Below are positions 1 through 5,870 of a stretch of DNA of 6,947 nt, in pieces; position 1 is the first letter of the stretch, and every line of letters starts with the position of its first letter. The translations under genes were made by a program, and so were the position numbers. The notes below the pieces were generated by a model that worked only from the letters and a program-made list of their open reading frames with translations, had not been told where the DNA came from and did not search any database. Source of the stretch: an uncultured Chlorobiota bacterium (GTDB lineage: Bacteria; Bacteroidota; Bacteroidia; Bacteroidales; JAADGE01); assembly GCA_947311125.1 (NCBI GenBank), contig CAMZKI010000086.1, positions 1 to 6,947 on the forward strand, written 5' to 3'.

Positions 1-1
1 A

Positions 2-1204
2 GCTACAGGACAATACGGCTACGGTGTTGCAATTGATGACATACAAATTGACGGTACTCCGGCTTGTAATGCACCTTCTGTTCAAGTATCAAGTTTAGGT
101 CAAAGCGGACAGAATGCAAACGATATTACAATTTCTTGGACAAGAGGCGACGGCGACGCAGTTATTGTTTTGGCTCGTGAGGGGTCTGCCGTTAACGAAA
201 ATCCGGCAAGCGGAAACATTTACAATGCTGATGCTGCTTTCGGAAGCGGAGATGAAATAGGAACCGGTAATTTTGTGGTTTACAACGGAACCGGAACCTC
301 TGTTAATATTACAGGATTAAATATTTCAAGCGAATATCATATTGCGGCTTATGAATATTATGATACTGATGTATGTTATTTAAAACCTGCTGCAACGGCA
401 ATTGCTTATACTTGTTATACTCCCTCAATTACTTCTCAACCGCAAAGTATTGAAACTTGTGCAGGCAATGATGTAACGTTTAATATTACCGTTACCGGAA
501 CAAATATTATGTATCAATGGCAAAAAGACGGAAGCGATATTTCCGGAGCAACTTCTTCAAGTTATACGATTACAGGTGTAGCTTCCGGCGATTTAGGGTC
601 TTATACTTGTGTTTGTACGGCAGATTGCGGAAGTCCGGTAACATCAAATGCGGCAATCCTGTCGTTTTATGAAACCCCGGTTATTACAACACAGCCGCAA
701 AATATAAGTGCAACAGCCGGTGATAATGTTTCTTTCAGTGTAACCGCAACCGGAAATAATTTAAATTACCAATGGAAAAAAGACGGTAATGATTTATCTG
801 ACGGAGGGAATATAAGCGGAAGCACTTCTGATGCTCTTACCATTAATCCTGTTGCCGTGAGTGATGCCGGTTCTTATACCGTTACTGTTTCAAACCAATG
901 TTCCGATGAGGTAACTTCCGATGCTGCAACTTTAGATGTTGCTTCAAGTATTAATTCTCTTACAAACTACGGAATTAATATTTACCCGAACCCGAATGAC
1001 GGAACATTCTTTGTCAGATTTAATAACAATTTCTCCGATGTTACTTTAAAAATTACGGATTTGTCCGGTAAAGTAATTTTAGAAAAATCTGATTTAAATA
1101 AAGGTTTGAATACAATTAACTTAACGAATATTTCAAAAGGAATATATTTTATTCACATAAATTATGACAATAACCCTGTTATTTCAAAAATAATTATTCA
1201 ATAA
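2..1204 (+). CDS. 3' part of a T9SS-secreted multidomain protein with Fn3-like and Ig-like domains (5' end outside window)
   Basis: The reading frame is open from the left edge, so the true start lies upstream. A TTG codon at 170 lies inside the Fn3-like domain and is not a credible start. The 400 visible residues read in order as follows. Residues 1-20 are the tail of a jelly-roll-like domain (YGVAIDDIQI). Residues 23-137 are Fn3-like (DITISWTRG, then NITGL and YHIAAYEYY). Residues 139-222 and 225-313 are two Ig-like domains sharing the pattern QPQ..AG..V.F..tatG....YQW.KDG and GSYT. Residues 322-400 are a type A T9SS sorting domain (INIYPNPNDGTF, KITDLSGKVI, KGIYFIHI, final basic-hydrophobic strand). 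From family knowledge, the sorting domain sends the protein through the T9SS across the outer membrane and is normally removed as the protein is attached to the surface or released. The catalytic or binding part is missing, so the function is unknown. An adhesin or a secreted hydrolase such as a protease are both possible. Confidence 0.9.
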   Translation, partial: ATGQYGYGVAIDDIQIDGTPACNAPSVQVSSLGQSGQNANDITISWTRGDGDAVIVLAREGSAVNENPASGNIYNADAAFGSGDEIGTGNFVVYNGTGTSVNITGLNISSEYHIAAYEYYDTDVCYLKPAATAIAYTCYTPSITSQPQSIETCAGNDVTFNITVTGTNIMYQWQKDGSDISGATSSSYTITGVASGDLGSYTCVCTADCGSPVTSNAAILSFYETPVITTQPQNISATAGDNVSFSVTATGNNLNYQWKKDGNDLSDGGNISGSTSDALTINPVAVSDAGSYTVTVSNQCSDEVTSDAATLDVASSINSLTNYGINIYPNPNDGTFFVRFNNNFSDVTLKITDLSGKVILEKSDLNKGLNTINLTNISKGIYFIHINYDNNPVISKIIIQ

Positions 1205-1226
1205 AATAATATTTCTGCCTGATGTT

Positions 1227-1259
1227 AAAAAAGCAGTTCTTTTAAAGGGCTGCTTTTTT
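1227..1259 (+). terminator. Intrinsic terminator after the T9SS cargo gene
   Basis: A perfect 10-bp stem, AAAAAAGCAG (1227-1236) with CTGCTTTTTT (1250-1259), can be extended inward by G-U, C-G and A-U pairs to leave a loop of about 3 nt. The right arm ends in a T run, as in a rho-independent terminator. It begins 22 bp after the stop codon at 1202-1204 and separates this gene from the next one. The A run on the left arm means it could also act on minus-strand transcripts, but no minus-strand gene ends here. Confidence 0.85.
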
Positions 1260-1284
1260 ATTATGTTTAAGAATTTAAAAAACG

Positions 1285-1292
1285 TATTTTTG
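1285..1292 (+). promoter_or_regulatory. Candidate promoter -7 element (TATTTTTG) for the DUF2027-Smr gene
   Basis: TATTTTTG matches all fixed positions of the Bacteroidota -7 consensus TAnnTTTG. It lies 16 bp before the ATG at 1309 and just after the terminator of the previous gene, where a new transcription unit would be expected. No good TTTG -33 element is seen at the usual 19-21 bp upstream, and the surroundings are A+T-rich, so a chance match is possible. If real, the leader is very short and A-rich. Confidence 0.45.
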
Positions 1293-1308
1293 CAAAAAAT
1301 ATAAAATT

Positions 1309-2340
1309 ATGAGAATAAAAATCGGAGATAAAGTAAAATTCCTGAATGATACAGGCGGCGGAACTGTTACGGACTTAATTGACAGTCAAACAGTAAAAGT
1401 TTTAAACGATACAGGATTTGAAATTCCGGTATTGATTGAAGAATTAATGCCTGATTATTCATCATCCGGATACCAAACAGAAACGGTTAAACCTGAAACT
1501 GAACCTAAAGAAAGCACATTTGAAGAAGAACCTGTTTATACCGGTTCAGAAGAAACAAATGTTTTTCTTGCATTTGTTCCTGATAATCCGGCACGCTTGG
1601 ATAATTCCGATTTAAATTTATATCTTATAAATGATTCTGACTATTTTTTGTATTACAACTTTGCCGTAAAAGGAACGAAAAAATATAAATCCGTAACAGG
1701 GAAATTAGAGCCTAACATAAAAGAAAAGATAAAATCTTTCGAAATAAATTTACTGCCCGATAATTTTGAAATAATAATGCAAATTATCTTTTTCGACAAA
1801 AAAGAATTCGATATTATAAAACCTGTTCACAGAGAGATAAGCATAAGATCGGTAAAATTTTATAAAAAAGGCAGTTATAAAGAAAATGATTTTTTTGACG
1901 AATTGGCGGTTATTATTCCCGTTTTTGAAAGCAACTTAATGAACCGGGTTATTGAAAACGTAAAAAATACGGATTTAGATAAAATAATAAAGCAAAAAGA
2001 AAAAGAAAACGAAAAACTAAATAAACCCAAAACATTTAAAAAGAAAGAGCCTAAAAACATTAAAGAAGTAGATTTACATATCCGTGAATTACTTGATGAC
2101 GACTCCGGAATGTCGGATATTGATAAACTTCAATATCAATTAGAAGTATTTCACAAAGAAATGAAATCGGCAATAAAAGAAGGATATAAACGCATTGTAT
2201 TTATCCACGGAGTAGGAAGCGGAAGTTTAAAACTTAAAATAAGAAACGAATTACAATACAAATACAAACAATATCAGTTTCAGGACGCTTCGTTCAGAGA
2301 ATACGGATACGGAGCTACTATGGTCTTACTGCGAAAATAA
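1309..2340 (+). CDS. DUF2027 family protein with C-terminal Smr domain
   Basis: The 343-residue protein has an N-terminal DUF2027-type part and a C-terminal Smr (small MutS-related) domain. Residues 1-50 form a small beta-rich module in which KFLNDTG (10-16) recurs as KVLNDTG (30-36). Residues 51-80 are an acidic, Pro/Thr/Glu-rich linker. Residues 83-215 are a mixed beta region, and 220-250 are highly charged and Lys-rich, probably helical or coiled. The Smr domain spans about 253-343. Its hallmarks are VDLHI (254-258), IHGVGSGSLK (299-308) and the late YGYGAT (332-337). Smr domains bind or cut nucleic acid; DLH and HGxGxG are the conserved positions and both are intact. There is no signal peptide, so it should be cytoplasmic. 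In bacterial relatives such as SmrB and MutS2 the domain acts on RNA at stalled ribosomes or on branched DNA, but the target here is unknown. The ATG start follows an A-rich leader, typical of this phylum. Confidence 0.88.
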   Translation: MRIKIGDKVKFLNDTGGGTVTDLIDSQTVKVLNDTGFEIPVLIEELMPDYSSSGYQTETVKPETEPKESTFEEEPVYTGSEETNVFLAFVPDNPARLDNSDLNLYLINDSDYFLYYNFAVKGTKKYKSVTGKLEPNIKEKIKSFEINLLPDNFEIIMQIIFFDKKEFDIIKPVHREISIRSVKFYKKGSYKENDFFDELAVIIPVFESNLMNRVIENVKNTDLDKIIKQKEKENEKLNKPKTFKKKEPKNIKEVDLHIRELLDDDSGMSDIDKLQYQLEVFHKEMKSAIKEGYKRIVFIHGVGSGSLKLKIRNELQYKYKQYQFQDASFREYGYGATMVLLRK

Positions 2341-2409
2341 AGCTGTTTTAAATATTTTGTTTTAAATTTACAACGGCAAAAACGGTTAAATAATTAAAAT
2401 TTATCTGCT

Positions 2410-3771
2410 ATGCACTTTGAACTAACAAAAGACTTTTTAGATAATTTAATCGAAATTATCGAAAAAAAAGATGATAAAAAAGCTGCCGAAATAATGGCGG
2501 AAATGAGAGCGGCGGATATTGCCGAAATGTATAATAACCTGAATATTGACCAGGCAAAATACCTGTATTTGCTTATCGAAGACCGAGAAAAAGCCGCCGA
2601 TGTGCTGGCTGAACTTGACGATAACGACAGAACCCGATTCCTGAAAGCTCTGCCCGATGATATCATAGCCTCAAAGTTTATTGACCATATGGACTCTGAC
2701 GATGCTGCCGATGTTATCGCAGATTTACCAGGAGAAAGACAAGGAGAAGTTCTTCAAAAAATAAAAGACATTGATCAGGCAGGAGATATTGTAGATCTGC
2801 TTTCATACGACGAAGACACTGCCGGAGGATTAATGGGTAAAGAAATAATAACAGTAAATATAAACGACGATGTTGAAGAAGCAATTGCGGAAATAAGAAA
2901 ACAAGTTAATGAAGTGGATGATATTTACTATGTTTATGTTGTTGATGACGATTATATCCTGAAAGGTACAATATCTCTCACAAAACTTCTACTCGCAGCA
3001 AAAGGAACTAAAATAAAAGACATTTATAATGACGATGTAATATACGTAAAAGCAGATATGAAAGCCGAAGAAGTTGCTAACCTTTCTGACAAATACGACC
3101 TTGTAGCTTTACCCGTTGTTGATGAAATAGGGCGCCTGCTCGGACGTATTACTTTCGACGATTTGGTTGACGTAATGCGTGAAGAAGCCGAAAAAGACTA
3201 TCAAATGATGTCCGGTATTTCAGAAGATGTTGAACATACCGACAAAGTATGGAAGCTTACGCGTGCCCGCCTGCCGTGGCTGCTGGTAGGATTGGGAGGA
3301 GAAATTATAGGTTCAAAAGTTCTTGCCGGTTATGAAGTGCAATTAGAAAACCACGCAGCTTTAGCTTTCTTCCTGCCGCTTATCGCCGCTATGGGCGGAA
3401 ACTCAGGAGTTCAGTCGGCATCAATAGTGGTTCAGGGCTTAGCAAACGGCAGTATAAGCCTCGAAAGCACTTTCAAAAAAATTATAAAAGAAGTATCTGT
3501 TGCTTTAATTAACGGAATTGTGTGTGCAGCAATTTTATTTGCTTACAATTTTTTCTTTTCAGACAGTTTTGCTCTGACAGTAACAGTCAGCACTGCTCTT
3601 TTCAGCGTCATTATGTTCGCTTCATTATTCGGAACATTTGTGCCTTTAGCTCTGCATAAATTAAAAATAGACCCTGCAATTGCAACAGGTCCTTTCATAA
3701 CTACGTCAAACGACATTTTCGGTCTTATTATTTATATGTCAATAGGCGGTGTTTTATTCGCAATACTCTAA
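2410..3771 (+). CDS. mgtE: MgtE family magnesium channel/transporter
   Basis: The 453 residues match the usual length of about 450 for MgtE, a homodimeric inner-membrane Mg2+ channel gated by cytosolic Mg2+. Residues 1-132 are the acidic helical MgtE N domain (repeated LPDD and LDDNDR-type turns). The N/CBS junction carries the characteristic YDEDTAGGLM (133-142). Two CBS domains follow, at about 143-198 and 203-260. A linking helix (about 262-285) leads to five membrane segments at roughly 287-308, 316-342, 362-384, 388-415 and 423-452. The pore signature PLIAAMGGNSGVQS (323-336) and DPAIATGPFITTSND (421-435) are intact. By position D435 should be the conserved TM5 aspartate that binds Mg2+ in the pore. 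The N and CBS domains together act as the Mg2+ sensor that closes the pore. The ATG is 69 bp after the Smr gene, with no terminator or clear promoter between, so co-transcription is plausible. No M-box riboswitch fits in the gap. Confidence 0.96.
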   Translation: MHFELTKDFLDNLIEIIEKKDDKKAAEIMAEMRAADIAEMYNNLNIDQAKYLYLLIEDREKAADVLAELDDNDRTRFLKALPDDIIASKFIDHMDSDDAADVIADLPGERQGEVLQKIKDIDQAGDIVDLLSYDEDTAGGLMGKEIITVNINDDVEEAIAEIRKQVNEVDDIYYVYVVDDDYILKGTISLTKLLLAAKGTKIKDIYNDDVIYVKADMKAEEVANLSDKYDLVALPVVDEIGRLLGRITFDDLVDVMREEAEKDYQMMSGISEDVEHTDKVWKLTRARLPWLLVGLGGEIIGSKVLAGYEVQLENHAALAFFLPLIAAMGGNSGVQSASIVVQGLANGSISLESTFKKIIKEVSVALINGIVCAAILFAYNFFFSDSFALTVTVSTALFSVIMFASLFGTFVPLALHKLKIDPAIATGPFITTSNDIFGLIIYMSIGGVLFAIL

Positions 3772-3774
3772 ATT

Positions 3775-4944
3775 ATGAATATTTTGAAAAATACATTAAT
3801 TCTATTCTTATTGCTCCTTATTTCAGAAATTAACACAGGGCAAAAACTTTCACCTTATGCAGAAATAAGCATTTTAACCTGTGCTCCCGGAAATGAGTTG
3901 TATTCAACATTCGGGCATTCGGCAATTCGAATAAAAGACCCGGTATTAAGGCTTGATGAAGTATATAATTACGGAACTTTTAATTTTGAAACTCCCGGAT
4001 TTTATACAAAATTTATAAGAGGAAAATTAGATTATATGCTCAGCGTTTCCCCTTATCGTTATTTTATAACAGCATACAAACAAAATAAAAGAGCAATAAA
4101 AGAGCAACAACTTAACTTATCTTACAGCCAAAAAAACAAAATTTTTGAAGCACTTAAAATAAACGCTCTTCCGGAAAATAAATACTACAGATACGATTTC
4201 CTGAAAGATAACTGTGCAACAAGAGTATTAAAAGTTTTTGAAGATGTATTAAAAGACAGCCTTCTGCTTCCCTCGTCGACAAACTATAACAACCTTACAT
4301 ACAGAGAAATGCTTATGCCTTACCTGCAAGGCAAAGATTGGGAACGTTTCGGTATTAACTTAGCACTCGGTCGCCCTGTTGACAAAATCGTAACCATAAA
4401 AGAATCTGCTTTTTTACCTGATTATCTTGAAAAACTGATTTCCGAAACAAAAATAATTTCCGGCAAAGAAGAAGTAAACTTTGTTAAAAATGAAATAAGT
4501 ATTTATACCCCTGCCGATAAAATTATCGAAGAATCCTTACCCTATACCCCAAGCAGAGTTTTCTGGATTTTACTGTTAGCAGTTCTCAGTTTAACAATAT
4601 TTGAAATAAAATACGGAAAATACTTTCTTACATTAGACAAAACAATATTTTTTGTTTTCGGCTTCACGGGCTTAAACATATTATTCCTCTGGCTTGCAAC
4701 GGAGCATTCATCCGTAATTAATAACCAAAATATAATATGGGCATCGCCGCTGTTTTTTATTTCTGCTTTTTTACTGAGGAAGAATAATAAAAAATACCTG
4801 AAAAACTTCTTTTTAGCTTATACAGGAATAATTATTCTTGTTTTTCTCTCTGATATATTTTTTATTCCGCTTTACGATAAAGCTGTAATTCCTTTAGAGC
4901 TAATTCTAATAACCAGAAGTTCTTTAATTTTTATGAGAAAATAG
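3775..4944 (+). CDS. lnb: DUF4105 membrane protein, probable Lnb-type lipoprotein N-acyltransferase
   Basis: The 389-residue protein begins with a signal peptide or anchor (about 1-22). A periplasmic DUF4105/Lnb_N domain follows (about 25-255), then about five membrane segments (roughly 262-278, 288-308, 320-335, 346-364, 370-387). Conserved elements include LTCAPGNELYSTFGHSAIRI (34-53) with His48, YNYGTF (64-69), and DFLKDNCATR (141-150) with Cys147. Between membrane segments, EHSSVINNQNIIWASPL (310-326) carries a His/Asn/Trp/Pro pattern. I recall that this family includes Lnb, which adds the N-acyl chain to lipoproteins in Bacteroides, which lack the classical Lnt. His48 and Cys147 would then be the catalytic pair, in a His-before-Cys order like LRAT-type NlpC/P60 folds. 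DUF4105 is a broad family, so the specific activity is inference; the two-part architecture fits Lnb well. The ATG lies 3 bp after the mgtE stop codon, so translation is probably coupled. Confidence 0.8.
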   Translation: MNILKNTLILFLLLLISEINTGQKLSPYAEISILTCAPGNELYSTFGHSAIRIKDPVLRLDEVYNYGTFNFETPGFYTKFIRGKLDYMLSVSPYRYFITAYKQNKRAIKEQQLNLSYSQKNKIFEALKINALPENKYYRYDFLKDNCATRVLKVFEDVLKDSLLLPSSTNYNNLTYREMLMPYLQGKDWERFGINLALGRPVDKIVTIKESAFLPDYLEKLISETKIISGKEEVNFVKNEISIYTPADKIIEESLPYTPSRVFWILLLAVLSLTIFEIKYGKYFLTLDKTIFFVFGFTGLNILFLWLATEHSSVINNQNIIWASPLFFISAFLLRKNNKKYLKNFFLAYTGIIILVFLSDIFFIPLYDKAVIPLELILITRSSLIFMRK

Positions 4945-4997
4945 CACACCTCGCGACACTTTGTCCTGTTTTTGCACACAACTCAAGACATTTAGTC
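4944..4997 (+). repeat. Imperfect tandem repeat with two dyad cores upstream of hsp20
   Basis: Two units, 4944-4965 and 4974-4997, share GCACAC, then CTC, then a near-palindromic 11-mer: GACACTTTGTC (4955-4965) and GACATTTAGTC (4987-4997). They align at 18 of 22 positions with a 2-bp gap. The first core is a perfect GACA-N3-TGTC dyad; the second keeps GAC-N5-GTC. The cores are 32 bp apart, close to three helical turns, and each is followed by a T-rich stretch ending in TTGCA (4972-4976 and 5015-5019). The first unit overlaps the last base of the preceding stop codon. The repeat lies about 20-70 bp upstream of the candidate hsp20 promoter, a plausible place for a regulator to bind. No known operator was recognised. 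Confidence 0.5.
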
Positions 4998-5013
4998 ATA
5001 CCTATGTTTTCTT

Positions 5014-5043
5014 ATTGCATCGGCATACAAATTGATATGTTTT
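5014..5043 (+). promoter_or_regulatory. Candidate hsp20 promoter
   Basis: ATTG (5014-5017) and TATGTTTT (5036-5043) are separated by 18 bp. They resemble the Bacteroidota pattern TTTG-N19-21-TAnnTTTG, with one mismatch in each box and a spacer one base short. Initiation would fall near 5050, giving a leader of about 35 nt before the ATG at 5084. It is the best promoter-like arrangement in the 139-bp gap but remains a weak motif in A+T-rich DNA. Confidence 0.35.
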
Positions 5044-5077
5044 AAATCGAAAAAACGAATTATTAACTTAAAACATA
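5036..5077 (+). repeat. Perfect 10-bp inverted repeat directly before hsp20
   Basis: TATGTTTTAA (5036-5045) is the exact reverse complement of TTAAAACATA (5068-5077), with 22 bp between. A small inner TCG-A6-CGA hairpin lies at 5047-5058. The right arm ends 6 bases before the ATG at 5084, in the A-rich ribosome-landing region. The left arm coincides with the candidate -7 element. It could be an operator at the DNA level or, if transcription starts further upstream, an A+U-rich hairpin that hides the translation start. Confidence 0.5.
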
Positions 5078-5083
5078 AAAATT

Positions 5084-5515
5084 ATGACAGTTATAAGAAG
5101 AAATGCAGGTTCTCCGTTTTTCCCCGATTGGTTGGACGATTTCTTTACGGGAGAAGTAAATCCTCTGGCAAAATCAAGAGTGCTAACAGTCCCGCCGGTA
5201 AATGTTTTTGAAAGCGATACCGCATATAAAATTGAATTAGCGGCACCCGGTCTGAACAAAGAAGACATTAACATTAATCTTGAAAATGATGTCCTTACAA
5301 TTTCTGCCGAAATAAAAGAGGAAAATGAAATAAGTGAAAACGGCGAATACACAAAAAAAGAGTTTGACTACTCTAATTTCTCTCGCTCTTTTACCTTACC
5401 GGAGATCGCCGACAGAGAAAAAATTGAGGCTAAATCGGAAAACGGAGTTTTGGTAATCACAATAAATAAAAAAGAAGAAGTGATTAATAAACCGAAACAA
5501 ATTGAGATTAAGTAA
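5084..5515 (+). CDS. hsp20: Small heat-shock protein (Hsp20/alpha-crystallin family)
   Basis: The 143 residues are typical for a bacterial Hsp20, an ATP-independent cytoplasmic holdase that binds unfolding proteins and hands them to DnaK/ClpB. The short N-terminal arm (1-35) is aromatic (FFPDWLDDFF). The alpha-crystallin domain spans about 37-130: PPVNVFESDTAYKIELAAPG (37-56), DVLTISAE (69-76), FSRSFTLPE (99-107) and the hallmark ENGVLVITINK (119-129). The C-terminal tail carries an IEI motif (140-142), the I-x-I element that docks on neighbouring subunits during oligomer assembly. The ATG is preceded by an A-rich leader and by the inverted repeat at 5036-5077. Regulation by heat or stress is expected from the family, and the upstream gap has candidate sites for it. 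The small membrane gene follows 28 bp downstream on the same strand. Confidence 0.95.
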   Translation: MTVIRRNAGSPFFPDWLDDFFTGEVNPLAKSRVLTVPPVNVFESDTAYKIELAAPGLNKEDININLENDVLTISAEIKEENEISENGEYTKKEFDYSNFSRSFTLPEIADREKIEAKSENGVLVITINKKEEVINKPKQIEIK

Positions 5516-5543
5516 AAATTATTTAAGAAAAAGAAACTCTGAA

Positions 5544-5870
5544 ATGTGGCTGAAAACAGTCATTTTTTTATTTTTGCTCCTTTATATGACAATGAATATT
5601 CTGATAGTTTCAATATTAGTTCTTATTCTTAATATGCCTTTCGGTATGTGGAGAGCTAACACAAAAAAATTTTCACTGCAATGGGTATTGTCAATTCATT
5701 TACCTATACCTGCCGTAATCGCTTTACGTTTTTTATTTAATCTCGGATTCAAATGGTGGACATACCCGTTTCTGGTAGCTGCATTTTTTTTAGGACAACT
5801 GACGGGAAAAAAAGTTTCTGATTACAGAAAGAAAAAGTATAACAGTTCTAAAAACTCGGACAAGGAATAA
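5544..5870 (+). CDS. Small integral membrane protein of unknown function
   Basis: I do not recognise a named family. From the ATG at 5544 the product has 108 residues. This start follows an A-rich leader (AAGAAAAAGAAACTCTGAA) and avoids overlapping hsp20. An in-frame TTG at 5502 would overlap hsp20 by 14 bp and is less likely; in-frame ATGs at 5586 and 5592 would cut into the first membrane segment. About three hydrophobic segments are seen: roughly 3-30, 45-65 and 72-90. Between the first two is a polar loop, NMPFGMWRANTKKFSLQW, followed by LSIHLPIPAVIALR, where Trp, His, two prolines and Arg look like conserved positions. The tail (94-108) is highly charged (RKKKYNSSKNSDKE), suggesting a cytoplasmic C-terminus by the positive-inside rule. 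It probably shares a transcript with hsp20. The 3' end overlaps the convergent PorP/SprF gene by 23 bp. Confidence 0.75.
   Translation: MWLKTVIFLFLLLYMTMNILIVSILVLILNMPFGMWRANTKKFSLQWVLSIHLPIPAVIALRFLFNLGFKWWTYPFLVAAFFLGQLTGKKVSDYRKKKYNSSKNSDKE

Noticed and set aside
1875..2060. Minus-strand ORF of 61 codons inside the Smr gene
   Set aside because: Its Phe/Ser/Leu-rich product is the mirror of the Lys/Glu-rich charged region of the plus-strand protein. The same reasoning removes the minus-strand ORFs at 2394-2666 and 5068-5352 and the plus-strand ORF at 6183-6383.
2341..2409. M-box magnesium riboswitch or promoter upstream of mgtE
   Set aside because: The gap is only 69 bp, far too short for an M-box. 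The nearest promoter-like string, TATTTTG at 2353-2359, is one base short of TAnnTTTG and has no partner box.
4950..4975. Terminator after the lnb-type gene
   Set aside because: GACA-CTT-TGTC gives only a 4-bp stem, and the T run that follows is interrupted by CCTG. It is too weak to call.
4962..4976. Sigma-54 type promoter (TGTC...TTGCA) upstream of hsp20
   Set aside because: The GG of the -24 element is missing and the spacing to GC is one base short. Sigma-54 promoters tolerate spacing changes poorly. A similar string at 5005-5019 has the same faults.
4981..4987. HspR (HAIR) operator half-site ACTCAAG
   Set aside because: The seven bases match one HAIR arm, but the partner CTTGAGT is absent 7 bp upstream. 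No CIRCE element (TTAGCACTC-N9-GAGTGCTAA) was found either.
5004..5045. Short leader ORF of 13 codons before hsp20 (MFSYCIGIQIDMF)
   Set aside because: It has no distinctive composition, its leader is not A-rich, and it would lie upstream of the candidate transcription start. Its length is expected by chance.
5502..5543. TTG at 5502 as start of the small membrane gene
   Set aside because: It would overlap hsp20 and needs a rare codon, while the ATG at 5544 has an A-rich leader and gives a complete first membrane segment.
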